A program made the translations under genes and the position numbers. 64,000 nt of DNA. Source: Candolleomyces eurysporus (Eukaryota; Basidiomycota; Agaricomycetes; Agaricales; Psathyrellaceae). Under the pieces are notes generated by a model. The model was given only the letters and a program-made list of their open reading frames with translations. It was not told where the DNA came from and did no database searches. The DNA lies in NCBI GenBank assembly GCA_027579435.1, contig JANBPK010000854.1, positions 1 to 64,000 on the forward strand. The letters are read 5' to 3'. Each line of letters begins with the position of its first letter. Position 1 is the stretch's first letter. This document shows positions 53,214 to 64,000 of the stretch, one piece after another.

Positions 53214-56200
53214 TCGCTCGCTTTACAAATTAATCGCCCACTTACTCACATGGTTCCCGGTCGTCGACCAGCATCACGGCTACCGGGTCATGACACTGGC
53301 AGAATGACAGGAGGCGTGTGGCGAAGGCAGGTATTTACCGACTTACTACATACATGTGGGATGGATGTGGCTGCTAGGTGAAACAGGGAGATCATCGTTA
53401 TCCTAAATGGGAACAGTGTTAACGGCGAGCCCGGTGAGCGCTTGAGCTCTCGAAGTGCCAACTGTCAAAATCCCTTCCATCTTTGGATCGCTGACACTTG
53501 ATTGTTTTTCGTTTTTTTTTCTCCCCGGAGTGTAGAAAGCAGCGTCATCTCGGTCAGGAACCGGAACCAATTCCATGGCCAAGAGGGATGACGAGGGCAG
53601 CGAGCGACGACCATCCGACTCTGATGATGTCTGTCTGTCGGTCGTCTGCCCGACGAACACGTCGATGACGGAGTCTGATTTGCAAGACAACGAAGACAAC
53701 GAAGAAAGAGCGAAACAATCCTGGGATTTCTTTTCTATCTTACATACGTGCTGGATACAGCCCGACGATATCGATGTGGGTCGGAATGCTAGTGACTTGA
53801 CCCCGTACTTGCTTGTGAAGCGTCCCACTGGCCGCGTTGACCGTCGGGCGGGTCTCGATGTTCACTGAGTCCCTGTGGACTTTCTACGCGAGTACCGTGA
53901 TGATGATCGTCTGTGGCCGGCGGATCTAGGACAGACCAGGACTACTCCAACGACCTGACATAGTCTCTATTTCCGCCTTTCCGCCTGCCTGTCCGCCGAT
54001 CGGCATGGAGTCCAACTAGTAATGAACGCCCCAATTTGCCAGGAGCTCCCAAAGCAGCCAAGGTCACTTCAACTCCAATTGTTACGCTGATGTGGTGCCC
54101 ATTTACTCTCAGACTGTAGTCCCACAGGGAGCGATCAAGCGTTCACCCGCTCCTCGCCGCAGCACACATAGATCGGAAATTTGCCAGAACTTGCGTGCGT
54201 CGAGCTTCGAGCTTTACGTCTTTTAGGATTGTGTCAGAGTCGAACGAACCGTGTCGGCGGTCGCTCTTTCGCCACTGCCTCAGAGATTACTCCCATTTAC
54301 TTGTACTTGGACGCAAGATCGTAATATGCTAGGCCTTGCAATTTTCAAGCTTACGGCTGAAGCTGTGAGGGTCTCAGCAGTTTGACAGCCTGCGCAGTCT
54401 ATGTGGCATTGGCAGACCGGTAGGCGTCTTTCCCCGAGGCATGGCCGGACACGGCTTGTGCTCAAACTTCAAAAGACTCCACTCACTCAGGCTCGGCAAG
54501 TTGCACAGCGGCTCGTTCTGGTACTCTCCTGCTACAATCCACCTCTATATTGTCCGCGATTTCTCATGCGTTATAGCCTCGTGAGCACGGTCTTTCCTCA
54601 TCACATCTCAAAGAAGTTCAGCTAAGTATCCATAGAGCTGTGTCGGCAGCCGTCTTCTCTTGGAGAGACCCACCCTATCCAGACCCGGGTAGACCCCACC
54701 GTGTACCCCAATGACACCAAATTTAAACACTCGGGCGTATGTGCCAGCCGGCGATCTATATCTCCATAGGCCAAGTCACTTGGATATGCACTGCCAGGAA
54801 AGTCTTGAGCGGATGAGTGACTAGTTCTATATTCAAACGTTCTATCTAAGTGTTTTAGAGATGTCGCAGATGGGGGGGATGTATGCATAGACCGGCTAAG
54901 AACCGAGAACGTAAAGGCTACATGCTCGAATGGACCTAGCATAGTCAATTTCCGAGAACGTAGTTACAGCGTTAGTGTTCACTTTCGGAGTGTAGCGGGC
55001 GCCTTGGGGACTTGACACAATCTGGGCGCTTTCGAAGCCTCGACTGTTTCTTGTCTGATTATGGATCTATCAATTATAGGCTTGGTGAGATAACCATACC
55101 GTTTTCGAACACCATACTTGCGGGCAAGCAGGCCATACTATTACCTCTTTCGTGATCGAGTCCTTCCCAGGTACAGATACCGCTAGACGATAAGATTGCG
55201 ATGTTCAATTCTATTTGGTTCGTAATGAGAAAATTGGGGTACAATGCATTTCACTAGATGATAAGACATTTGTGGACGTGTTTTCTCCGAGACACTGCTG
55301 TGGTACACCCTAAGGGTTAGTAGGCGCTTCATTTAAGCGATCTAGGCGTTCAAGATCGCGATCAGCCGTGAATATTGGATGAATGCCTGCTTCGGTGCTT
55401 CGATGAGGCGAGGTGAATCGCAAACCTAGGCCTTCTGCCGTGTGGTTGTGCATATGGCTTACTATCCATCTGTAAACACGTGTGCATGATTGAAGAAGTC
55501 GACTCGAGTGAACGAAGTGGCGGCGTCAACATCTTGACGCCGGAGGGTGTAAGTAGCATCTCTGATTGATAGTGTCGGTAAGCCCCGCAATATCAAGCTG
55601 TGATGGTTTACCAAGGCTGTAGCTTTGAATATGAAAGTGCATTCTCAAGTTGCTGTTTCTGTCAATAAATGTAGTGTGTAAGCGTAGACGTTGCCATCTG
55701 GTGGGACTTGGTGGTCGTCCTCGTGAGGTAACGTTTAACCAGCATGAAGGCAATAAGAAAAACTCAATCTAGATCGACGTCCGTCTTCATGAGAATAAAG
55801 TATAGCTTATATGCGTTAAGCACCGCTATGCACCGTACCACGCACCGTAATTCTTGGTCCAAGTCCGCTTCTTTTGGGTCCTTGATGGTATCTCAGGGTG
55901 TCCTTTCTTCTCAACTGAGGTCGACACTCGACAGTCTGAATTCGGAATTTTCCAACAACGTTTTCTACGCCACGTTGACCACAATCGAGAATCAGAACAT
56001 GATTACGATTACAAGCACATCGAGGACCTATGTAGAAATATCGGTGAAAGGCATCACATCGCACGCCTGTTTCAGACATTACTGCACTCAATCTCCGCAT
56101 CTGATTCTGTCGCCGGATCGAGAAAAATCAGTTCCAAAAAGCGCTCACGTATATGTACCTATGCCGTTGATTCAAGCGCACAAACGTAAGTTACAATATT

Positions 56201-56373
56201 GACTCGGTCGAGAAATCCAAAAAGTGATCGATACATCTACATCTATTGATACACGGGAATAATAAGTTATCGAGACCAAAGGAATGGAATGGCGATTTCG
56301 CCGGAAGAACGAAGCGAAAGGTATGCAACAATAAGTTATCAAGGTCCATTTCCTACCCTGCCTCCGCGCGATC
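53214..56373. other. 3.1 kb without a convincing gene
   Basis: Several frames of 100-150 codons exist (53403-53828 minus, 53575-53868 plus, 55744-56202 plus) but they overlap on opposite strands or lack splice context and recognisable motifs. No tRNA, repeat array or transposon ends seen. Confidence 0.5.
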
Positions 56374-57966
56374 CTAGTCGCGAAGGCTTACCTCGAGAGT
56401 GATGTTATCGGATCCCAAAACGTCTGGAATTAGTCCGGCGCGTTTCAGCTTGGGAAGCTCCTTCGATCCAACGACTCTGAGATTGAAGTGCTTCAAAGCG
56501 TGGGAGATGAAAGACTTGATTTCCAGCTTGGCGAGGTGCATTCCTCGGCACTAAAGATCAGAAATGATCAGAAAGAGAATGATGTGGCGCAATTAAACAC
56601 AACTTACGAAGTGATGACCTTCACCGAACGGCTTGGGCCGAGGAAGAGATTCGTCAAAGAATCGCTCAAGCTTGAAAGAGTGCGGGTCCGCGTATACGTC
56701 GGGGTTATAGTGATATCCCGACATTTCCGAGATGATCCGCGAGCCCTTTTGGAAGAAGTAACGCTTGCCATCAACGACAATTTCGGCGTCGGCGTCGACG
56801 GAACGTGTTGGAGGTGGGACTGATCCAGTGCGAAGGGTTTCGAGGGCAGCGGATTCGAGAAGTGGGGCCTCCATGTAATGCTTGTCGACCGCTTCTTCTC
56901 GGAGGTTGGTGTAGATCTTCTCGTCGACCAGGAGTTGAGCAGTGAGCCAGTAGGTCATGGCCGATACGTTGAACAAGGCGCCCCAGAGACTAATTAAGAG
57001 ACTGCCGGCGGCTTCTTCAATGGAAAGGTTCTCTTCTTTCATGATGATAAGGGATTGGCCGACGAGTTGGCTAACGCCTTCGATCTGACCGCCGTTATGC
57101 CACCAGTCCTCGGTGTACTTGATAAGAGCGTCGATCATACCCTGGCGGGCACGGCGGGCCTTGCGTGCGACGAAGGGCCAGTTGGCCATGGGAGAGTGGA
57201 GAATCTGAATACTGGAGGAAATGATCGCATAGTGTGGGTAGGAGTCGAAAGGGAATGTGGGACCAAACAGAGAGTTGGTGGAAGCGCAGAAAAGATGGTA
57301 GGAAATGAACTCGGAAAGTCGCATGGTCTTGGGGCCGTTCGCCTTCAATTCAGCAGTCAAGGCATCGAAGTTATGCATGAGCCGCTCATTGAAAGTCTCC
57401 ATGAGCCCAGACTTCAACGTTCCGGAAGGCGAAAGGATCTTGGAGGAGACGGGCATGATACGCGTACCCATGACCTCGGTCATCCGTTCGGAGTCGTGAA
57501 TACCGGTCAAGGCTCTGAACGCATCGACACGAGACGTCGATGGGTTCAAGTCCTTGCATTGATGCTCCAGCGACATCAGCATGCCGGGATCAGTAGCAAC
57601 AATAAGCTTAGAGCCCCATGTGGTCATCTCGAACAAAGGTCCATATTTTCTCCTGAAACACATGCATGAGAAACTCCGACGAAGAAACGTTCTTTTAATA
57701 GCGATTACTAACCTTGATTCGACGATGAAGGTGAGAGGGTCACGCATGAGCTGCACACTCTTGCCAATCCAGGGTATCCAAGATTCTACGGCAGGGACGG
57801 GAAGCGCACTGGGCTTCTGTGATTTATGGGCATTGCCGTAGTAGGCGAGAAAAAGGTATGAGATGGCTGCGGGGAAGGTGCAAAGGGCAAGAGAGATAAC
57901 GATGGTTGGGAAAGTATCGTTGAACTGCTTGGAGAAGGAAACGGTTTCACGCAAGAGGGCAGCCAT
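56374..57966 (-). CDS. cytochrome P450 (P450-1)
   Basis: Three exons: 57713-57966, 56608-57652, 56374-56550. The intron at about 57653-57712 is in frame and can be mistaken for coding. The N-terminal membrane anchor TIVISLALCTFPAAISYLFL is followed by a Pro-rich hinge (ALPVPAVESWIPWIGK). Helix I region: LISLWGALFNVSAMTYW. K-helix ExxR: ESAALETLR. Heme loop: PFGEGHHF joined by splicing to CRGMHLAKLEIK, giving FGEGHHFCRG with the Cys ligand. The helix I lacks the usual AGxDT (here WGALFNVSAMT), a variation known in P450s that do not follow ordinary monooxygenation or use a rearranged substrate; this is an inference only. ER membrane enzyme, substrate unknown. Confidence 0.88.
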
Positions 57967-59115
57967 CTATGCCTTTTGCAAGGAGGGGGAGGAGGGAGCT
58001 CTGAGAATTTCCTGTCACCCAGTTTCGCTTAAATATATATATCAGTGAGCATGGCGGTGATGTTATCCCAAAAAGCTTTTTCCCGAACACATAGTACCAT
58101 CCGGTTACATTCGGGAGCCTATAAATGCCTTTGCAAAGCCGTGGTGATAATCAGACGGTGAACAAAGCTCCAAAACGGAACTTTGCGACGGAGCGGGCGC
58201 TGGTTGCTATCTGCTTCTGGCAAGGCAGATATTGGTAATTTTGGCTCGTGAGGTACCATTTCGATGCCGGCAGACCTTAATGTCTTACAGTCTTTCGCCG
58301 GGGGGTTTGGTTGCTTCTTACTGAATGGACTGAGATCCAACGCATGCCCTTCAGCTCTTTGAAAGGCCATTTCGAGAAAGATATCTGATTTGTTCTCTTT
58401 CATGATGATCATAAGAACGAGCTGGGTGTCTTCTGATGCGCAGGAGCGTCATATCAAATCTCGCGCACGTTGAATCGCATTGTATCCCGCCTGATAGTAG
58501 CTGATAGTAGGTATCGCACTTATCGAGAGCCGTCGAAACGATGTAATACTGAGGTATCACCTCAAAAGCAGAGCAAGCATGGGAATTAGAAGCTCGAGGT
58601 CTACTCCCTTCTGGGATATGATAGACTGTACAGGTCAAATCAAGAAACTTAGATCTGAGCCAGAAAAACGTCATGGCCCATGTTAGACCAAAACGGTGGA
58701 GCGCCCTGTCCATCTTACGTGGATTAAAATGTGCAGCCCAAGCCGAGACGGCCGTATGAGGCGTGTTACAAGCTGAAGGCGTTTCGCGATGGCACTTCGT
58801 CTGATCTCACCGTGATGATCACCGTACTCGCGCGCTCCCAACCCTGATCGCCCTCGGCAGAAGGAAGTCCGTTCTTTCATCGTCAATCATGAGCTACCCT
58901 AGTATACCGAGCTTCTTTGAAGATCGTTAGGATATAAGTAACGGCATTGGAGCCCCGGCACAAGGTAGCCCACCTGTTAACGTCCATTTCATTCAAATGT
59001 AATCCACTTTCCCTCCGCTCAGTGAATGGGAGTCCTCGGCGGAAAATGTAGAATCACAAATTGGGGTTGTCCGGAAGAAAAAATCTGATCGGGTATATTT
59101 ACGGCGAAACAAGTA
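57967..59115. other. spacer between the two P450 genes
   Basis: Nothing convincing. A TATATATAT stretch (about 58034-58041) lies upstream of P450-1. Minus-strand frames at 58119-58412 and 58351-58713 have no recognised motifs. Confidence 0.5.
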
Positions 59116-60722
59116 TCATTTTTGGTACCACTTCACTTCAATCAAGAGATCGTGAGAAGGACTAGAAATATCGGACAGTGTCCTACTGGTTCCTGTATGT
59201 GTAGCTCCGGTTTTTCCATGCTTCACCTTGAAATCGAAGACTCTGAACGAGGTGCTGATGAAAGATTTGATTTGGAGTTTGGCCAGATGCATTCCCTTGC
59301 ACTGTAATGGGGTAGAACACCGCATGTTAGTACTTGTTGCAGAATGATACCGCATGGGAGAACGTACCATATGTTTTCCCTCGCCAAACGGTCGGGGCAA
59401 AGGAAGGGAATCGTCTAGAAACCGCCGAGCGTTGAAGCTCTGAGCTTCGGCATACAAATCCTCGTCGAAATGAAAGTCTGACATGTCGGCGATAATTTGA
59501 GTGCCAGAATGAATGATATACCGCTTTCCGTCGACGTCAATGGCCATGTCGGCTGCCGTGTGGCGGACAGGCTGAGGAAGGGGAGCCCACCGCAATGTTT
59601 CATGCACAGCCGAGTCAAGGATTCTCGCCTTGGAGTAGTCCGACCGGGAACGAGCCTCGCTCGTAATCGCCCTTGAGGTGGAATCATCCTCCAGGACTTG
59701 AGCCATGAGCCAGAAAGATGTTGATGAAACGTTCACGACGGCATCCCAGAAGACGGAGAAGAGACAGCCGGCGGCCTCCTCCAAGCCCAGTTCTTCCTCC
59801 TTGGCAGCCAACAGGAACCGTTCGACCATTGGACTGATGCCGTCAATGCGGTCATACCCATCAGCATACCACCAGTTTTCAAGATAACGAACAAAAGTGT
59901 TCATCATCGAATTTCTGGCGGAACGTGCCTTCCGGGCGATCAGAGGCCACTTGGAAATGGAAGAGTTGAGGATGTGAATGTTGGATATTAGGATGGAGAA
60001 GTCGCTCCATGTGTCGGGGTCGGAGGAAGGAAATGTAGGTCCGAAGAATGCGGCGGCGGTCGCTCTAAAAATGGACTGGAAGACGAAATCCGAGAGGCGG
60101 ATGGTAGCGTGGCCTTGGGAAGCTCGTAACTTGGCGATGAGCTCGGAAATGATTGACATGAGCGCTTGATCAAACGCCGCCTGGAGGCCTGATGAGATCA
60201 GTCCACTTGGGGACAGCGCCTTGATGGTGATGGGGAGAATCCTCTCCTCCATGACTTCGGTGAGGCGCGCCGGGTCTTGGAGGCCAGTGAGAGCTCCAAT
60301 CTTATCTTGCCGAGGTGTGAATGTGTTCACGGACTTGGACTCGCTTTCTATCCTCACGAGAAGCATTGGCTTCGTGACGATAGCAAGTCGTTTTCCCCAA
60401 GCTACGATTTGGTGAAGTGGCCCTTGACTGACTCTGAAGCGAATCCGGTAAGTGATTTCGTCTTGAGGTCTCGGGCTGGAGGGAGTGGAGTAGCTCACTT
60501 TGATCTTGGGCGGGGCTGCATTTCCGGGGAGTAGCCAAACCAAGGGAAACCGTCGCCACGTATCCGTCGAGGGTAGTCCGCAGATGACCGACTTTTGTCA
60601 TGCTGGTAGAGATAATAGTAGCCAGCAAGCGCTGGCAGGCTGCAGAGAGCGAATGTGAGAGCCAATGTGGGGTTCGAGGGAACGTTTTCGACGAGCCGCG
60701 AGGGGTCTTGTAGCGGAAGCAT
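59116..60722 (-). CDS. cytochrome P450 (P450-2), paralogue of P450-1
   Basis: Start MLPLQDPSRLVENVPSNP at 60722 with anchor LALTFALCSLPALAGYYYLY. Body: IVAWGKRLAIVTKPMLLV, LTGLQDPARLTEVMEERILP, FGPTFPSSDPDTW, WPLIARKARSARNSMMN, helix I SVFWDAVVNVSSTSFWL (again no AGxDT), ExxR HETLRW, heme loop PFGEGKHM spliced (66-base in-frame intron, about 59303-59368) to CKGMHLAKLQIK. It aligns with P450-1 throughout, so the pair arose by tandem duplication. The junction between the N-terminal exon (GFPWFGYS) and the body is unclear: EITYRIRFRVSQGPLHQIV aligns with PLTFIVESRRKYGPLFEMT of P450-1 but is in a different frame from the first exon. Confidence 0.8.
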
Positions 60723-61626
60723 GGTGGGTCACTGAGTTCAATACACCGCTTTGACTGGATATACATTACCCTGCAAGAAGTTGATCCGCGAACTATACCG
60801 TTATACACAGGTCGGCATCTTAGATCCGAATTGTACTACATAGCCGCTCGAAGTCCCGGCCACACACACCCACAGTGGTTTCCGGAGTGTTGTCCGCGTA
60901 TGTACTGCCTTTCAAGTTGGCTGAGCTTCGTTGATGTCAACCCCAAATTCCTGAGGTAAGTGGAGTCGCCGATTGAGTCGCTGTGGAACAATGTAACGTT
61001 ATGGATGTCGGTGATAGGGGGGTATGGCAAAGTTACAGCGCTCATCATAGCGAAATTGACGGAGAGGAACCTCGCTTTGGCAGCATCACAGAACTACAAT
61101 CTCTTACAATCTCGCATTCAATTGTAGCGCGCTTCGTGATGTGCTGATCAAGTCTTTTCAATGTGCAGTTTCTTTCCATCTGGTCGGTGTCAATATGCCA
61201 TTGGCGGGAGGCAACATACTCATCGCTTGAGGTTTGATCTCTCTTGACCCAAATGGCTCCAAATGGCCGAATAACCCTTGAGCCCGAGAAGACGCAGTGA
61301 TGGAGCGTGAACATCCGCCTGATGCAAGTGCCACGTCTGGCATGCCAACTCATGGTGAGTGATTTCAAAATTTGATGCGTTTCTCCTTCCAGCGACGGAG
61401 GCTCTTCGGGATGGCCAGACTTCCAGTGGTGGTCCCTGGACAAGGAGCAACCTGAAACGTTAAGCTACACAAAAAAACAGAAGCCATCAATCTCTCTGAT
61501 AGTCAGAAATAGGTCAAGAGTGGAACCGCGAGGGTGACTTAAGCCTCGCCCACCCCGCTCCANGCGCCCACGTCTCCCCAGNCCCTCCCCGCCCTCTTTC
61601 ATCAGTTTTTCCCGCTTGGCCTAAGC
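60723..61626. other. spacer between P450-2 and the DUF6533-type gene
   Basis: Minus-strand frames (61045-61443, 61220-61450) show no recognisable protein features. C-rich stretch at about 61550-61600, with two Ns (61563, 61582), just upstream of the next gene. Confidence 0.45.
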
Positions 61627-63489
61627 ATGGATCTCCTTTTCACCGCTCTCCGTGTCTCTATCGACACAAGGTACTCGAGAGGTTCGTTCCCTCTCCATTC
61701 TCTCAATATCAGGTCCATGAACTCGGATGCTCACTCGTTCCTGCGTGTAGCTGCGGCGATCACCTTCCTGCTATGCGATACCATCCAGAACCTCTCCGAT
61801 GAAGTATGTTTCTGAGCGTACCTTGTATATTGCGATATACTGATTTCCTCGGTGACATTCGTAGATCAAGTTCGTTTGGCAGTGAGTATTTACATAAATG
61901 AGGTACATTGTCCCTCAGCTCATCGACCTCTCTATCTCTACGTACTTCGAGCAGATCGCGATGGTCACTCACGAAGGCCGTGTATCTGTTCGCGAGGTAC
62001 TACCCGATGGTTTACCTTCTGTAAGTGCGGACGTTACGGAGCTTTGAAATCATCCTTACTAACTTGTCGCAGGTTCTTCCTAATAGGTTAGTGGGCTAGT
62101 TGACATGTTCCGCCACCAGATAGGGAGCAGGCTGACTGACGATCTGTGTGCTTTTCATGTGATAGCCGAAACTGCGCCCAGACCTCTACAGGTATGTTAA
62201 TCGCTTCCTCCCGTGAGATTTTAGGCGCTCATACCTACCTTTCCTGCAGTTGTAAGTGATGTTGTGTCCGTAAACCCGAGGCCGACCTCTGATATCGTAT
62301 TTTCGGCTCTAAAGTTGTAGAGCGTACTACTGGTATCTGACGATGTAAGGCTCTTCGTGCTCCTGGCATTCTATCGGATTGGACTGACCCTGTCTCCTTA
62401 TCAGTGGAAATACGGCGTACTCCGGAATGGTGAACATCATTTTCGTGTTGCGGATCCATGCCCTGTACTCTCGCAGTACGAAAGGTGAGAGTGGTGATCA
62501 ATATGGAGGGCGCTTCTGAACTGACTGACGATCATTGATCATCATCAGTGCTGATTGGCTTCACACTTCTGTGTCTCGTTGAGCTTGCAGTAAGTCTTAG
62601 CTCTCTTCGAGTCCTAGAACATTGCTGATTGAATTCATTCTTATAGCTGGAATTCTACGGAACGTACTACTCCGGTCATGAAGGTTCCTCGAACGTGTTT
62701 CCATCTCCCATTCCCGGGTGGCCAGGATGCTTCACGATGATCAAGAACGTTCATATCGGTCTATTCGCTTGGTACGTTGTTTCTGTTCAAAGCTCTTCCG
62801 GATTCCATGCTGACTCGTGCCAACTTCCAGGATTCCTTGTATCATCGTTCCAAGTGAGTGATTACCTTGCAACCGCGGCGTTATGTCCAGTCTCTGACTA
62901 TTCTTTTCGTAGCCTGCTTCTTTATTGCCACAATGTTGAAGCTCAGGGAGTCAGTGGCGGTGGTAAACGGCGGTCATGCCACGATCGGCGTTCTCAAAGA
63001 TACCAAGCACATCTCTCCTGTGTTGCTCATTTTCGTTCGAGATGGTGCCTTTTACTACTTGCTGTGAGTAATCCCTACCTTTACACTGTAGGTCGGGTTG
63101 GCTGACCGTAATGTTGGGATTAGTACTACCATCATCACTTGCGTCTGCACGTTCCTTGACTCGTACAAGGGCAAGATCTACTTCACCCCAAGTTTCCCGT
63201 GAGTACCTACCTTCGTTTATGGGCGCCAATCACTGACGGTTGTTCGACCTTTCATAGCTGGTTCGTGGCGGTATACTCCCTTGCTGGAACCCACATGATC
63301 CTCAACCTTCGCCGACTCGGAAACCCGAATGCCAAGCGCACGCAAGTCTTCAACGCTCAAAGTCACTCGGGTGGATACGAGTCTACGAATTTGAAGTCGA
63401 TGGCCTTTGGAAAAGCCAGTCAGGTACACTCAATCGAGACCTATGATATGCCGTCGCGGTATCAGTCTCACGACCGTACGTTGGTTTAA
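61627..63489 (+). CDS. DUF6533-type seven-helix membrane protein
   Basis: Many small exons. Exon 1 MDLLFTALRVSIDTR; then SMNSDAHSFLRVAAAITFLL with LCDTIQNLSDE; a 17-base exon (61865-61881) IKFVWQ; RWSLTKAVYLFARYYPMVYL; a 14-base exon (62073-62086) FFLI; AETAPRPLQ; a 2-base exon (62250-62251) needed to reach CRAYYWYLTM; GNTAYSGMVNIIFVLRIHAL with YSRSTK; VLIGFTLLCLVELA; LEFYGTYYSGHEG; further helices ACFFIATMLKLRE, LLIFVRDGAFYYLL; and GTHMILNLRRLG before the cytosolic tail, stop 63487-63489. FLRVAA..LYD-like start, RW.L.K.LYL..RY.P and the LILNLR end are typical of the DUF6533 family common in Agaricomycetes; function unknown. Confidence 0.8.
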
Positions 63490-63766
63490 TGATGAGCGCT
63501 GTCTGTCAGGGGTGCGGGGTTATTTGGATAAGCTTGGGGACGCTTCAAACCAAAGGGCAATTTTCTCGTTTTTTCCTCTTCTTGAAAACAATCCGTTCNT
63601 TTTTAACTTATTTAAGTAGTTTTTCTGTATTCACCGTGTATGTAGACTGTAAAATTACCAGGCAATCGGGCTCCGAGCTGTGTTATCTATTGAGCATTGA
63701 ACGAGCTCGATAGGAGTTTAGCCCCAGTGAAAAACCGATCAGAAACCGATCAGAGCCTGCGCGGAA
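63490..63766. other. 3' flank of the DUF6533-type gene
   Basis: No gene. Contains an N at 63599 within a T-rich stretch and a directly repeated ACCGATCAGA-like motif (63734-63754) just before the inverted repeat. Confidence 0.4.
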
Positions 63767-63834
63767 CTGCGAGGCCTCGTCAGAACTGGCCAGGAACTTG
63801 AGAATTTCTGGCCAGTTCTGACGAGGCCTCGCAG
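63767..63834. repeat. perfect 27-bp inverted repeat with 14-base loop
   Basis: Left arm 63767-63793 (begins CTGCGAGGCCTCGTCAGAAC) and right arm 63808-63834 (ends GTTCTGACGAGGCCTCGCAG) are exact reverse complements; the loop is GAACTTGAGAATTT. The surrounding 63730-64000 has related words (CAGAACTGG, CAGGACCTG, ATCAGAATTGG), so it may be the tip or core of a MITE-like element continuing past the window. Confidence 0.75.
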
Positions 63835-64000
63835 GGCCAGCTAGATTACCGCCCTCAAACCCAAATTCCCAGATGGGTCCTGGAGCGACGGTTTGTCGAA
63901 ACGGCGGGATCTCGAGGTTTCTCGTAGGGACTCAAATTTACAGGATTGGTCAGGACCTGTCAGGTGCTACCAGACGATGGGAGAGGCTATCAGAATTGGT

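Noticed and set aside
53403..53868. Overlapping open frames of 141 codons (minus) and 97 codons (plus)
   Set aside because: They occupy the same DNA on opposite strands, have no motif, and neither has splice support.
55744..56202. 152-codon plus-strand frame
   Set aside because: No recognisable domain; a second plus frame (55854-56189) is equally open, as expected of stop-poor DNA rather than a gene.
58119..58713. Two minus-strand frames between the P450 genes
   Set aside because: No domain, and no similarity to the P450s or other genes in the window.
1..64000. tRNA, rRNA and CRISPR features
   Set aside because: No cloverleaf with a TTCGA-type T-loop and CCA-side stem was noticed, no rRNA-like stretches, and no regularly spaced direct repeats; CRISPR is not expected in a fungus.

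Overview
The window is nuclear DNA from a filamentous basidiomycete, most likely an Agaricomycete. Genes are split by many 50-70 base GT-AG introns. The non-housekeeping families (NACHT NTPases with a short N-terminal exon, a coiled-coil membrane protein with a Cys-rich ectodomain, DUF6533-type membrane proteins, expanded P450s, a Plavaka-like transposase relic) are typical of mushroom-forming fungi. All calls rest on reading the sequence; no database search was possible.

Layout. 0.5-1.9 kb: SEC13 (COPII/nuclear pore) on the minus strand. 1.9-45.3 kb: a large amplified array. It holds four copies of an uncharacterised multi-pass membrane protein (TM1-TM4, plus strand), four copies and one relic of a coiled-coil/Cys-rich membrane protein (CC-A to CC-D, CC-E relic, plus strand), and five near-complete STAND/NACHT NTPases (NLR1-NLR5) with at least seven decayed NLR pieces. 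Up to 38 kb the NLRs are all on the minus strand, facing the membrane-protein genes; after a small single-pass membrane protein gene (39.3-40.0 kb) they switch to plus. A Plavaka-like transposase fragment lies at 22.5-23.2 kb. 45.8-51.2 kb: a kinase/APH-like relic, two tandem seven-helix membrane proteins and one unknown gene. 51.4-52.7 kb: PCNA, with an unusual ~90-residue charged insertion. 52.7-56.3 kb: no convincing gene. 56.4-60.7 kb: two related P450s. 61.6-63.5 kb: a DUF6533-type seven-helix protein. The right edge carries a perfect 27-bp inverted repeat.

The array looks like a birth-and-death locus in which an intracellular STAND sensor and two kinds of membrane protein are repeatedly duplicated together, as expected of innate-immunity or non-self recognition loci. 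Duplication units carried along pieces of flanking genes (5' end of SEC13; 3' exon of the small membrane protein; probably the 3' end of the 50.5 kb gene). A functional link between NLRs and membrane proteins is inferred from layout only.

Quality caveats. Single Ns usually behave as extra bases: ignoring them restores reading frames in SEC13, TM1, TM2, TM4 and CC-A. Three further single-base frame breaks all fall in 8-base homopolymers (CC-A, NLR4, NLR5), so these 'pseudogenes' may be sequencing errors. About 25.9-30.6 kb is dense in Ns.
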